Source of the DNA: Haemonchus contortus | Taxonomy: Eukaryota > Nematoda > Chromadorea > Rhabditida > Trichostrongylidae | Direction of reading: 5' to 3' | NCBI GenBank assembly: GCA_000469685.2 | Contig: LS997567.1 | Location: 3,400,663-3,464,662 of the forward strand | Length of the DNA: 64,000 bases | Position numbers and translations under genes: made by a program | Notes under the pieces: model-generated | Seen by the model: only the letters and a program-made list of their open reading frames with translations | What the model was told of the DNA's origin: nothing | Database searches by the model: none | Shown here: piece after piece, positions 33,801 to 45,119 of the stretch | How the letters are laid out: the number at the start of each line of letters is the position of its first letter | Position numbering within the stretch: the first letter of the stretch is position 1

Positions 33801-36800
33801 CGGCGACTAACGGGTGAGAGCATAAGCATGGGTTCGAGTTTCATCCGAGGCCGAAGTTTTGCTGATAAAGCGTCAAACTATGATAAATTATTGAACAGAT
33901 ATACTGCTACGCATAGGTTAGAGGAACTATTCATACCTCCACTTTGAAACATTGATTGAGAACGTTTGTGCCTAATTTAATTCATTTAATAATTGATCAA
34001 CTGATTTAATCGATCTTATTGCTAATTAATCAATTTAACTATTAAATTAAATTTATTCACTTATTTAATCTAAGTCATTTTTCAAGTATATTAAGTGTTC
34101 AACAGCATTTCGTACTCAACTAGACAACTTTAGGGTATAAGGACACTTTTTGAAAACAGTCTAAAGACGATTCGGCTATTTTGTTGGAAACCGGTATGGA
34201 ATCTCAACAGTTAGCTATGGTTTCTTAGGAAACCGGTTTCCAAGTATAGTTTCAAAATTATAGCTTGAAAAAGTTAAGCGACAGTCTCGGTCAAGGGTTT
34301 TTGCTCACCTAACCGGAAATTTGCATCTTACTTCGTAACTGTCAGAGTTACTTCGAATAAGCTCAAATAATTCAGATGGTTTGCAATTGCCCAGCCTCCC
34401 GTTAGTCTCTTACGTTCCGGCCAGAGCTATCTTATAGTCTTCTGGGGTCCGGCCACAGCCTTCTTATGGTCTTCAGAGGCAACACAGCGAGCCTATGTAG
34501 TGGGATGGATCGACTTATGGGGTCTTAACTATTTCTTATGGGCGACGATTGGCATAGCAAAATCAAAGCATCAAATAATACTGAAAAACTTAAAATTTAG
34601 AAAACCTAGGGATATTCACTTTATGAGTTTTTGAGAAACTCAGGTACGGAGGTCCTAGGTCAAAGAACACATTTGCAGTGGTTACGGACAGTGTTTAACT
34701 GGTACAAATGCAGTTTACAAACAGCTACCATCCTTAATTGCAAATCCTTTCCAGGTGGACAACCCCATGAGGACTGGGAGGCAAAAATGCGTGAACTCAG
34801 TGGCCAGCTGAGCACGATTCTGATGCAAATTAAAAAGGCTAAGGAAAGTCGGCCTGTCAAATACGCTCCATTGCCTGAGAAGCCGAAGCCAAAAGTGACC
34901 ATTCTCAGAAACGTAGGTGAAATCCTTTTTCTATTAGAATGAGTCTTTGAAGCCTTTGAGTGAAAGCAATAAAAACTGACATCTCGGGAGTGCCAAGGAC
35001 CTTTCAAGTCTATTTCGCGCTGGTTATATTTTCACAATACACATAATCGGTTTTGCTGATGATTTTAGGTATGTGCTATGATAAATGATTGTCCCACTCG
35101 AAAACACCCTTACGATTACTGGTATCTATGACTAGAGCTATACGTCCAAGAAATTATGAAGCTAGGCCTATGATTCTAATAAAAACCTCTTTAAAGCAGT
35201 AGGAGTACATCAAATATGGGATCTAAGCGGCTAGATCACAGAGCACTGCCCATTGGTGGGTCCTCGAGTGGCTCAACAGTCCACCAATCAGGGCATGCCA
35301 AAGCACTCCAGCTGTATGCGCAATACCCCCGACGTACCCTTTCCAAAGAGCCCCTTTCTGAATTGTTATGAATCATGAATTTTGAAATACCTGAGCCTTT
35401 AAATCAAAATTTGAAAATTTTGTAATCTTGCTTTAGTCTACTAATATCACACAACGGTTGCGTCCTTTCAGATAGTTTTCATTTGACACTTTCTTGCGAA
35501 AAACATTACCATCTGCAATGCATGCTTACTTGTACACAACATAGGCTCGTAAATTTGTTTACATAAGCTGTTGACAATTGGATTCAATTTGTTGTTATTT
35601 TAACAAAAGTCCGCTAGCGTAATAAACTACATATAAATGGTGAATTATAAATACCAACATGTAGTAATCAATAACAGTCCATTTCTGGACAGCAGTAATC
35701 GTAAGAATTTCCGACAAAAAAAGTATATATTATATTATATTATATTATATTATATTATATTATATTATATTATATTATATTATATTATATTATATTATAT
35801 TATATTATATTATATTAGGTTGAGTCATAAGTCCTCGGACAAAATGATAGTGATGACTTCTAGCCATCATAAGTCTTGAAAGAGGTGACGAAAATGAACG
35901 TGCAAGGCATTGTTAGATAGACTATGGAAAGCTCTTCTAAACGCATACTGGAGGAGGCACCTAACTGTTTCCTTTCCTGCAACTATGCCTCATGATTTCA
36001 AGCTGTCGCAACTCCACATCCGCAACACCATCATATTTATTTTTTTATCTGGCCATGAACCCGCGGCAATCGATAGAGGTATGAAGGACGTTCACAAGCA
36101 GGAGGTGTACAGTTTACAAGTGGCACCAGAAGTTCGCATCGGGCGACCATTCCGTCGAAAATGAAGACCGTCCGGGACGCTCAATGAAGTTGGATTTGAG
36201 GGTGCTGCGGAGCCAGGTGGAAGCCGATCCGTATCAAACTACTCGTTAACTGGCAGTCACCCTTGGGGAGTCAGTCCACAATTATTCGTGGATTGAAGTC
36301 AACCGGCAAGGTGCGAAAGCTCGGTCGATGGGTGCCTCATGCTTTGGGGCAGTATGACATAGACCGCCGCGACGACGTGGCACTTTCTCTCCTCACGCTC
36401 AAGGGCACCACACTTGGCTCGAGTACCTAGTCACCAGGGGTGCGAAGTCGAACCTCTACTCTAACGTTCACCGGCGTGTTCAATGGATTGACAAAGGTGC
36501 GCATGCAGAAGACTCCCCCAAACCCAACGTACACGCTAAGGAGGTTATGCTCTGATTCTGGTGGAGCGTTCACGGTGTCGAATAATGGGAGCTGCTAGAC
36601 GAAGGATGCACAGTGACCGCACACGTCTACATTACGCAACTTAGGAATTTGAAGGCGAATCCCGAAGCTACACGTCTACAGCAGCACAAAGTTCACTTCC
36701 AGCACGACAACGCTCGCCCTCACATTGCAAGAACGACCAAAACTAAACTGACGAATTTCGGCAGGACAAGTTTACCACACCAACCATGTTCTTCAGACTT

Positions 36801-39527
36801 GGATCCCTCGGACTACCACCTTTATCCCCTTCTTCAACTTCATCTGGATGGTCAGGACTTTCAAACCCGCGACGACATCAAAACGGCACTGGTGCAGTTC
36901 TCCAAGGGCCAGCTCCCAGCGTTCTAAAGCAAGGGCACCTACGATTTGCCCAAGCATTGGCAGAAGACCATCGATGCCAATGGGGCATATTTCAAATGAT
37001 TCGCTATTGTAGTTTAAAAATTGTAAGATAAATATTATTGTTGCCAATTTGTCCGAGGACTTATGACTCAACCTAATATTATATTATATTATATTATATT
37101 ACATCATATTATATTATATTATATTATATTATATTATATTATACTATACTATATTATATTATATTATATTATATTATATTATATTATATTATATTATATT
37201 ATATTATATTATATTATATTATATTATATTATATTATATTATATTATATTATATTATATTATATTATATTATATTATACTACATTATATTATATTATGTT
37301 ATATTATATTATATTATATTATATTATATTATATTATATTATATTATATTATATTATATTATATTATATTATATTATATTATATTATATTATATTATATT
37401 ATATTATATTATATTATATTATATTATATTATATTATATTATATTATATTATATTATATCATAGTATATAAATGTAGACGCACCCCGCAAAGCACCTTAT
37501 CAAACCTCCGATATTGTTCATGGTATGCCACAGTTTGCATGAAATTGTTAGACGAAGGCCCCCGAAAGTGCTGATTCAAATAATGCAAAGTTTTTTTTTG
37601 TTATGAATGCTAGTAAAATTTGTTATGGCAAATTGGAAGCGTCTATACTTACGCATCTACATATTTTTTTGTAACGATGACGCCATGAATGTTGCAGGGT
37701 TCAGCAAATCAAACAAACGATGGTCGCTACAACTTCGTTGCGACAATTACGTTGATTCAAGACGGCGGCAAAAATATTTTGGTGGACACAGGGCTTGGAA
37801 CCGATATCAACGGCAGAATGCAACTTATGAATGGTCTGTTTTACAAATTTTCATGAGAAAGGCACAAGTATCAGATGATCGCATTTGAGGAAAACATCTA
37901 GAGGCGTAGCCTAAAATTGTTCGCGGCATGGTGCATTGGATTTATAGGTATTGTGTACATGCATGGTATGGCTCATTCTACTATTACTTGTTCTACATGC
38001 CACAAATCGGTAATTATTAAACAAATTGGGCAAAGATGCTCAAAATGAGAACTTCTGGAAAATAGGGATAAAAGGAATAGTCGTAGTTTCCGGAATCGCC
38101 TAGAAGTTAAACTAAAATGGAGTAAGGTCGCTTTGAAGAACTGGTCTATTTCAAAATCCAAACTTGGATTTATTCAAGCTACATTTCCAGCTCTCGAAAA
38201 ACATGACCTGGTACCGCCTAACGTGGATGTTGTTGTGACAACGCATGGACATCCCGATCACGCCGGTGGAGTGCACGACTTCCCGGATGCAATACATTAC
38301 CAAGGATGGTACATTCATCATCACACTACTTTCAATCTCAGCAGCTTATTCGAGGTGAGTATTATCTATGAAGACAGTAAAGTGAGACATCTAGCCAAGA
38401 AATGGAAGAGCCCCAAGGAGACGGAGGGAGACTACCAGACGTCGACCAGTCAGGTGCACCCTGCCGGGGCCCAGCGCATTTCTTAGTGGATGGAAAGTCG
38501 GCCTGGTCTATCAAACGCTCATTTACATTTGCAAAATGATCTCAGCCTTCGAGAGTTGAACTCATGAGAGTCGGGCCAGCGCGAGTGCTTACCAACAGAG
38601 TATTGAGTAGTCAGAATCCCTCTGACAATTTTTCCACTGCGATTCTACAAGATTTACCAGAGACTGGGTCTAGAATCAAACTGCTTTCAGGGAGATCGGC
38701 ACCCTCTTACGGAGAATGTTCAACTTATGAGATCAGCTGGACATTCATCCGATGATGTTGCTGTTGTCGTCAATGATGAAAAGACAATGGGAACAGTAAT
38801 AGTTGCAGGTAACGTATTTTCCTTCAGAAAAGTGCCATCCTGGGTTGGATTTGTCTAGCATTTGCTGGGCTCAATATGGATAATTTCTCGAATAATGAAC
38901 CCCCTCCAGAGCTGGATTAATCCTTTCATCAGTAGTGCCACAATATTTAGTCTTGCATCATAGAGGTAAAGGCCAGGTGGGAATACGGGCATGGCGCTCG
39001 GGGGTGCAACTCAGACCTATTGTCACAGGCGCTCATGCAGAACGCTCCTTGGTGACAGCCTAGGACCCCTTCCCGGGCTCTCGGCTCGAATCCTCTTGCG
39101 ACTTTCTCGACTGCCATTCACCCACCCTTCGCGGAAGCAAGCTTATGAAGTTAAGATCGCCGATCTCATCATTACACCTCTTTAAAGAATCGTACTTGTA
39201 AGTAACGGGGGAGTAAACAGAAAAAGTGATTTCCACTCTTGTATCAGCACCATACAGTTGTGCTGGATGGACGAAATTCGCCACTACACCGGTTGCTAAT
39301 TCAATTTAACAGCTAATTTCAAGAAAAAAACCTGTCTCTGCCCAGGTGACACATTCATGAGACGTGAAGACCTCGATTATCCGATGATGTGGAAGCCATT
39401 GAGTGCAAACGAGACGGAACAGGAGCGATCAAGACGGAACCTGATCTGTGAAGCGGCATGGATCATTCCCGGTCACGGTCCACCGTTTCAAGTTACCCGA
39501 CAAATGCGTGTACAGTTTCGTTGTTGA
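30895..39527 (+). CDS. swip-10: Metallo-beta-lactamase-fold protein, MBLAC1/SWIP-10-like, about 505 aa, 14 exons
   Basis: Exons: 30895-30961, 31392-31546, 31603-31643, 32331-32343 (13 nt, least certain), 32406-32510, 32562-32669, 32727-32795, 33339-33461, 33519-33597, 34755-34912, 37698-37833, 38191-38354, 38691-38808, 39346-39527; all join in phase to 506 codons. The N-terminus MVTLFILLPLLAIHSC is a signal peptide. About 290 residues of charged, proline- and serine-rich, poorly ordered sequence follow. The C-terminal MBL domain has LVDTGLG, THGHPDHAGG (the H-x-H-x-D-H metal site), AGHSSDD and IIPGHGPPF, the last two giving further metal ligands. The domain matches human MBLAC1 and C. elegans SWIP-10, a glial protein affecting dopamine neurons. 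The substrate here is unknown. An alternative acceptor for exon 13 at 38661 also keeps phase. The donor after exon 11 (GTCTGT) is weak. Confidence 0.82.
31731..32281. repeat. MITE with GCAGTAGGAACG ends, copy 3, split by a SINE
   Basis: The left end GCAGTAGGAACGAAAT and right end ATTCCTACTGC bound a copy whose interior matches copies 1 and 2 on both sides of the insertion at 31817-32115. It lies in an intron of the SWIP-10-like gene. Confidence 0.8.
31817..32115 (-). repeat. tRNA-derived SINE copy 5, full length with 12-bp target-site duplication
   Basis: Flanked by AGGTAAGAAATA at 31805-31816 and again at 32116-32127, a perfect target-site duplication. Read on minus it starts with a tRNA-like head: GGCGGAGGTGGTGTAGTGAC (A-box region about 32096-32110), then GGGTTCGAATCCCGG (B box, 32049-32063). 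A unique body follows, ending in an AT-rich tail at 31817-31836. This copy defines the family. Confidence 0.88.
33820..34090. other. Intron 9 of the SWIP-10-like gene, AT-rich with a tRNA-like fragment
   Basis: A B-box-like GGGTTCGAGTTT is at about 33830-33842. From 33970 to 34080 the sequence is dominated by ATTTAATTAATCAATTT-like words. No exon is seen. Confidence 0.35.
35726..35817. repeat. TATAT pentanucleotide microsatellite, left block
   Basis: About 18 uninterrupted copies of a 5-bp TATAT (ATATT) unit, ending exactly at the TA target of the mariner element. Confidence 0.95.
35818..37073. mobile_element. Mariner-like element (1256 bp) inserted in the microsatellite
   Basis: Ends beginning GGTTGAGTCATAAGTCCTCG are perfect inverted repeats for 26 bases, with TA on both sides (35816-35817 and 37074-37075). 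Length is typical of a full mariner. A broken transposase lies on plus. The TIR sequence differs from that of the element at 4799, so the two belong to different mariner lineages. Confidence 0.93.
35950..37000 (+). pseudogene. Broken mariner transposase
   Basis: Plus-strand pieces in several frames: an N-terminal HIRNTIIFIFLSGHEPAA helix-turn-helix region, KWHQKFASGDHSVENEDRPG around 36118-36175, and the catalytic part at 36613-36927 with HDNARPHIART and SSDLDPSDYHLYP. These two carry the second and third aspartates of the mariner D-D34D triad. Stops and frameshifts are present between pieces, so it should be inactive. Confidence 0.85.
37074..37468. repeat. TATAT pentanucleotide microsatellite, right block
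   Basis: About 79 copies of the same 5-bp unit, with a few variant units near 37098-37110, 37142-37150 and 37276-37302 and long perfect runs after that. The long frame here (period five residues, Y-Y-I-I-L) is an artefact of the repeat. Confidence 0.95.
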
Positions 39528-40266
39528 TATTAATATAGACATTATGGTTTCAGATGCCCTTTTCATCGCTCATCATATTTCGTCTTTCATAAATACATTT
39601 AACATTTTGTAATTAGACATTATTTACCATGTTGACTGACGCTCAACAGTGTATCGATAAGTAAACTGGGGAAGGGAAAAAACACATCAAAGTCAATACA
39701 ATGTTGAAGGATGGTTGAAAGGGATGGGATAATGCAGAAAGACAACCGAATCTCATGAGGTGGGACATTTTTTTCTAAATGAACACTACTCTAGATGATT
39801 TCTAAGTCATATGGAAATCGCTGGACTTTCCCACAGCCCGGTGACAGCACCTACAAACATGAAAACACATGAAAAAAATCAGAAAGACGTTCACAAACAC
39901 CGATAAGATCAATGAAAGCATGAATAAAAATGAATGGGAGAAAAAAATGGGCCAAGACGTGCACCGCCAATTCGGGGTAAAATTTGGTCGGGTAGATTAG
40001 CCGCCAAACCTGTACCCTTGGGCCTTTGAAAAATGTGCAAATATACAGATAAACAAAAAGCCATGAAAAGATAAAAAAAAGAAATCAAGTCAAGACTATT
40101 CCAATAAATCATGAAATAAATTACAATGTGGTTGACGGCATCGCCGCGACGTCGCAGTAGACGCCTACGACGATACATAATGTCGCGGCGCGAAAAATGG
40201 ACGAGAAACAACACGACACACATATAAATCTATGAAGAAATTTAACCTAATTTATGACACTTTGAA
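39528..40266. other. Convergent intergenic space between the SWIP-10-like and RML-2-like genes
   Basis: Both 3' ends face this 850-bp gap. A CG-rich patch with CGCCGCGACGTCGCAGTAGA is at about 40140-40190. No gene is seen. Confidence 0.5.
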
Positions 40267-40370
40267 TCCCTGAAATACGAAATTCAGATACTCTAGCTAG
40301 AAATTTGAAGGAATTCTCGAATCACGTAAAATATCGCGGAAAATGTCGTGTCTGAATTTCGTATCAGGGC
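40267..40370. repeat. Short inverted repeat next to the RML-2-like stop codon
   Basis: CCCTGAAATACGAAATTCAG at 40268 pairs with CTGAATTTCGTATCAGGG at 40352-40369 around an 60-70 base loop. It lies about 10 bases downstream of the stop, so it would be in the 3' UTR. It could be a small MITE or an RNA hairpin. Confidence 0.55.
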
Positions 40371-40379
40371 CTGAACGTC

Positions 40380-43300
40380 TTATCCGTGGAGACGTGACGT
40401 CACTTTTTCGTGTTTCTGATTTTTTACGTAATAATCGATCGTCTTCATCAAGCCTTCTTCGAACGGGGTTGTACACTGCCATCCCATGGCCTTCTTGATC
40501 TTCGAAAAATCGATATAGTACCGACGATCGTGATACGGCCGATCTGGTATGGGCACGAAGGAAGGGGGCGACTCTTTTCTGAAAAGGAATCATGAGCAGC
40601 CAATGTTGTTGGCGACCGCCGAGAACTTATCCAAACAGGTTGACAAACAATATGATAAAGTATTTTAAGGGCTGAATAATTTTTTGCCCAACGACACACC
40701 GTTAACACCCAAAAAATTCCCCTCCTACGAAAATTGCTTCATAATAAGTAAGAAAAGATAAATCTTGGAATGTGTCTAGTGGATACAGTGGTTTCGAAAA
40801 AGAGCTCGAAGCGTTTTTCGTCAAGCACAGGTACCATTTAGCTCAAAAGTCCCGCCCACTCCATGGATTCCGCCCATATCAAAAGCCACGCCCATTATAG
40901 CAGTGAAGAAACGTACGTTATCCTCACTCCACGTTAAACCGTTTCTCAATCCTGAAGGTCAAAATCGGTACGCAGTTGTCCTCCGACTTTCATCAGAGAA
41001 TACCCAAATAAAATCAAAAATTCGTCTGATCGATGTTCGCCGTTTATAGTTGCCCATGGGCGTTGTGGAACGCTTCTTTTTGGACGAATCAGAATCTTAT
41101 AAAAGCGATCATAACTGAGCAAAAAATGATCATTTCTAAGGTTGTGAACGGCGGCTTCAAACTGTGCGGTACTCAATACATTTTCTTGATAACTGGTTGT
41201 ACAAACTGATCCAATAAGCAAACCGTTTTTGTAGTTTGTTGACAATGTCGTGTATTTTTCTTGTCAATTCGATATTGGTAATCTCGAAATCCGTCCCAAT
41301 ATTGTACACCTCTCCAAGCTGACCATCTTCTGCCACCCTTCTGATGGCCTCTGAGCAGTCTTCCACGTACATCCAGCTCCTGAAAGGCTCACGACTTGTT
41401 GAGCTGATCTACGAATGCTCATTCAGTTAAAATACATATTAAATTGATAGAAAGCAAAGTTTTTTTTAACTGGTAAGAGATCAAAGCAAACGTGATGGTT
41501 AATGAAATCCGGGCCCCTCAGTGCCCCATGGAATTGATGGATCTGGTTGATAAAAAAATGGTACTATAATAGAAGAAAAATTGAAATTCGAGTTGAAAAA
41601 AAAGGCAGAGCCATCACCGGGTAAACTTTACTGTTATTCTACAGAACAGGTGCATGGCTCCCAAGCGGGGACCGGAATCCGTGGTAATGCTTCTTATGAC
41701 TTCAGGTCGTAGCTGGACAAATCATGGTGACAATATCACCCGAGCAACTAGAGGGTGTAGGCGAACTGCAAGTAAGCTGGTGCCTTCCTTATTGGTTGGA
41801 ATATCGTAAAACTCCGCGCAGCTCAGTAATCATCCAATAAGAAGCAACTTAGGGGACTTGGAAAATCGAGATTGTGTAGAGATTGAACTTTTAGCGAACA
41901 TATAGCTGTCCACAACAAAAAACAAACGGAAAGTAAGTTAAGCACTAAGTTGAGACAAGAAAAAGTATTGGAAGAACCTCGTGTGTAGGCCATCTCCCAT
42001 CAGAGGATACGGCTTTCCCTCCAACGCTAGCTTTGTAAATTTCGGAATCAGCTTTGTACCAGCTTGACGTGGTCCATAGACGTTATTCATACGAACCATC
42101 ACATATGGCAACTTGTATGAATGCTGAAATTCAATTTCTCGAGCGAAACTTCTTGATAAGGATGGAGGAACATCCCAGTGGGTAATCTGTCCACTGAGAA
42201 AACAAATCGTGGAAAAGATAGCAAAACCTACCCAGTAGGAGCGTATGATCATTTCACATGCTGCTTTACTAGCTGCATAGGGATTTGTAGGATTTGGCAG
42301 TGAGTTTTCCGTTTTTGGCGTAGCATCGTCAAATGAGTCACCATAGACCTCGTCTAAAATAACCAACAAAACTTCCTTCGAATCCATGGATATCAGAATT
42401 TGCGTTTTTTTTTGTCAAAGTATGAATTCTCGTTGACAATGCAGTGAGTCAAGTATAACTGCCATTTCAAGGACCCAAGTTAAGGTGAATTCAGACAATG
42501 AAAGGAAACATTGAGTAAGAAAAAAGTACTGCAAGAGATTGTAGAAAATGATAGTCCTATATATTCTTCCTGATTCAATTGACTTTATTGAAAGAATGCT
42601 CACCAGTACTGATATGTACAAGTCGTTTCACTCCATTATAGTTTCTGTTCATGATACTTTCGAGTAATGTAGTGGTAGAGATGACATTATCCTGTATTGT
42701 TCCTACACGATCCGTATATGATTCATCGACGTGAGTAATTGCAGCGAAATGTATCACCATGTCCACCTGCAATCAGTTTCGAGCTGACAAACAAGTAATG
42801 AACTGTCTAGAAAGATATCGATAGATAAATCTGATATGGACGAAATCATGTAGAGTCTTTTTAGCCGGCTCGTCAGAGGCAGCGAACATCTCGGTGGTAT
42901 AAGGGGATATTTATGGTCAAGAAATAAGTTAAGTCAGAGCCTCTCACTTCACCATTCAGTCAGTCAGCCAAAACCTTGTAATGGTAAAGGAAACGCTTCG
43001 CCGGCATGAGGACATCGCAATACTTAATAAAATGTGATAGTTGATGATGGCAATGTATTTTTGTGAAGCAGTTACTTCGAGCATAACCCAAACAGTGTCC
43101 AATCAGGTGCTCGAAGGTGTATCGCCTGCGCATGGGCGCTGGTTGCGCCATGCTCGAAACATGAATGAAACATTGACCCTCCCTTTTTCTCTAATTTCAT
43201 TCTATAAGAAATAGAATTAAGAGGTCGAATCAAACTAGGGTGACACTTAGAACGTGCACCTAAGGCATCTGAGAGGTCATGGAGTTTCCAGCCAATCTGT

Positions 43301-45106
43301 GTTTTGCACTCTCCCTTTATAGTCATCTTCAACTCTCTGCCAAGGTCCCAGTAACTTCCGAGCTCTCGAAGAATTTTTCATCAAGAGCTTTACAAAAAGA
43401 TCCGAAGGGAGTGGGAAGGTTTTTATTTATTTATTTATTTAGTAACATGTACAGTCAGTACATGAATACAGCGTACTACGAAAACAAATATAAATAATCA
43501 AGATCCAAGAGAACCAGGTAGTAAAAGAACAGCTGATCAAAGCAAAAGCCATTGAAAGAGAAATGATACCTTATAAAACTTCCACTAAGGCAACTAAAAA
43601 TGAGCCTAACCAGTGTAGCTCTCAGCCAAGTATTTTTTCAGTGCTCGTTTGAATAATGTTTTAGGAAGGCCATAAAATTTAGTTGCCAAACCTTTCCATG
43701 TTTTTCATCGAAAAATTATTCCGCTTATGTAAAAACTTGAAAAAAAAGAGCAGAACATGAAACTAAAAAAACTATTTGACTCAACGAATATGAATTGGCG
43801 TTCCAAGCATGGCGCATCTCAGAAAGCTTAATTGATGCTAGGCCATGTTTTGTTTACATTGACATAGGATTCCGAAGTCAAAAAAAGAGTCAGGAACCAG
43901 AAACCATGAAAATCGGTCCGAACTGATAGGATACGGTCATCATTGGGAAAAAAGAAGACACACTCGGAACCAGCTTCACTAAGCTGTCAATTTCAATCGA
44001 AAATTACAGGAGAAAATCAAAAAAAAGCTGTGCCGAAGATAATTTCAGTTCAAAAAAGTCAGAAAAAAAGCTCAAATAACAAGTAAAAAAATTTAAAAAT
44101 CACCTGGTGCTCGTGTAGACATCTGTCAAGCGTGTCCTGATCTTCTAGTCGAGCTTCGATGAAAGCATATCTGAATAAATGGAAAATCCCCTTTGTAGAA
44201 TCATCTCTCATCGATACCACGGGATAAAGGAATGCATTGTTTAAGCATGGTCGGGGGGAAGATCCCGAATCGCATCTCTATCGATTAATAGCCCCATGAT
44301 TGTCGACCGATGATGAAAGGAAAAAAATTGAATAACACCAACGACCCGAAAAAAAAGGAATTTCTATCTGCAGAAAAACAAAACAAGACCGTAACCCGAA
44401 TTCTTTTCTGACAAAGAAAAATTTTAAAAATTAAAATGAAAATTCGAAAAGAATTCGCAGATTCGGAGGAATTTGAGCAAAAATTACAACCCCAATTCAA
44501 ATCACTAAATATCATAAAAGAAGAGATCTCAGCGGGTAAAGTTCGAGAACGATATCAACTGCAGGACACAGCAAAAAGATTTAAAAATCCAATTAATAAA
44601 AACTAAAAATTCGCGGCCATAAATAATAAAAATTAATAACGGTTAATATGGAAGTATCCATCAGATAAAAACTCCAGAAAAACTTATGAATCTAGCAAAA
44701 GTAAAAAAACAAGAACGGGTAAAAAAAGTTCTAACCTGCTTGACTCTCGAATATGTTTCTCCACATGATTAGGTGATGCTCCAAACGCTAATTTATCATA
44801 ATTGACTATTCTAAAAGAAAATGTTAATTGCAAAAATACAAATTAAACGACTTAATTGTTAAAATTATTTAATAAGACAATAAGAATTAATAATTATATG
44901 TACGACTGATTGAAAAAAATGAGACGAAGAGGTGTCTGCGCCATTGATCAACGTCAGGCGATCCCCGTACTGACCACTACGGTCACGTCCCATGCTCACC
45001 TTGAGGATTTCCAACGATCAGCAATAAAATTAATAAAATTCGATCCAATAAATCCACAACCTCCCGTAATCAGTACACATTGAGGCTCGGCCAAGTTTTC
45101 AACCAT
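40380..45106 (-). CDS. rml-2: dTDP-glucose 4,6-dehydratase (RML-2/TGDS), 344 aa, 8 exons
   Basis: Short-chain dehydrogenase of the extended type; converts dTDP-glucose to dTDP-4-keto-6-deoxyglucose, the second step towards dTDP-rhamnose, which in nematodes is linked to cuticle formation. Exons from the 5' end (minus): 45106-45000, 44810-44736, 44170-44104, 42766-42604, 42353-42232, 42123-41978, 41379-41224, 40578-40380; all GT-AG and in phase, total 345 codons. NAD-binding G15-G-C-G18-F-I-G21 follows the first strand. Catalytic T137-D138-E139 spans an exon junction. Y163 and K167 form the YxxxK motif. Other family blocks are HFAAITHVDESYTD, NNVYGPRQ, VEDCSEAI, GEVYNIG and a C-terminal RPYHDRRYYIDFSKIKKA. 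Length equals that of the family, so it appears intact. Confidence 0.95.
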
Positions 45107-45112
45107 AACGAT

Positions 45113-45119
45113 CTATAAA
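45113..45119 (-). promoter_or_regulatory. Candidate spliced-leader acceptor before the RML-2-like start
   Basis: On minus, TTTTATAG ends six bases before the ATG at 45106. This is typical of nematode trans-splicing; no 5' UTR exon is needed. Confidence 0.45.

Noticed and set aside
37063..37574. Long frames of 133 and 92 residues made of Y, I and L
   Set aside because: They come from translating a TATAT pentanucleotide array, which happens to lack stops in plus frames.
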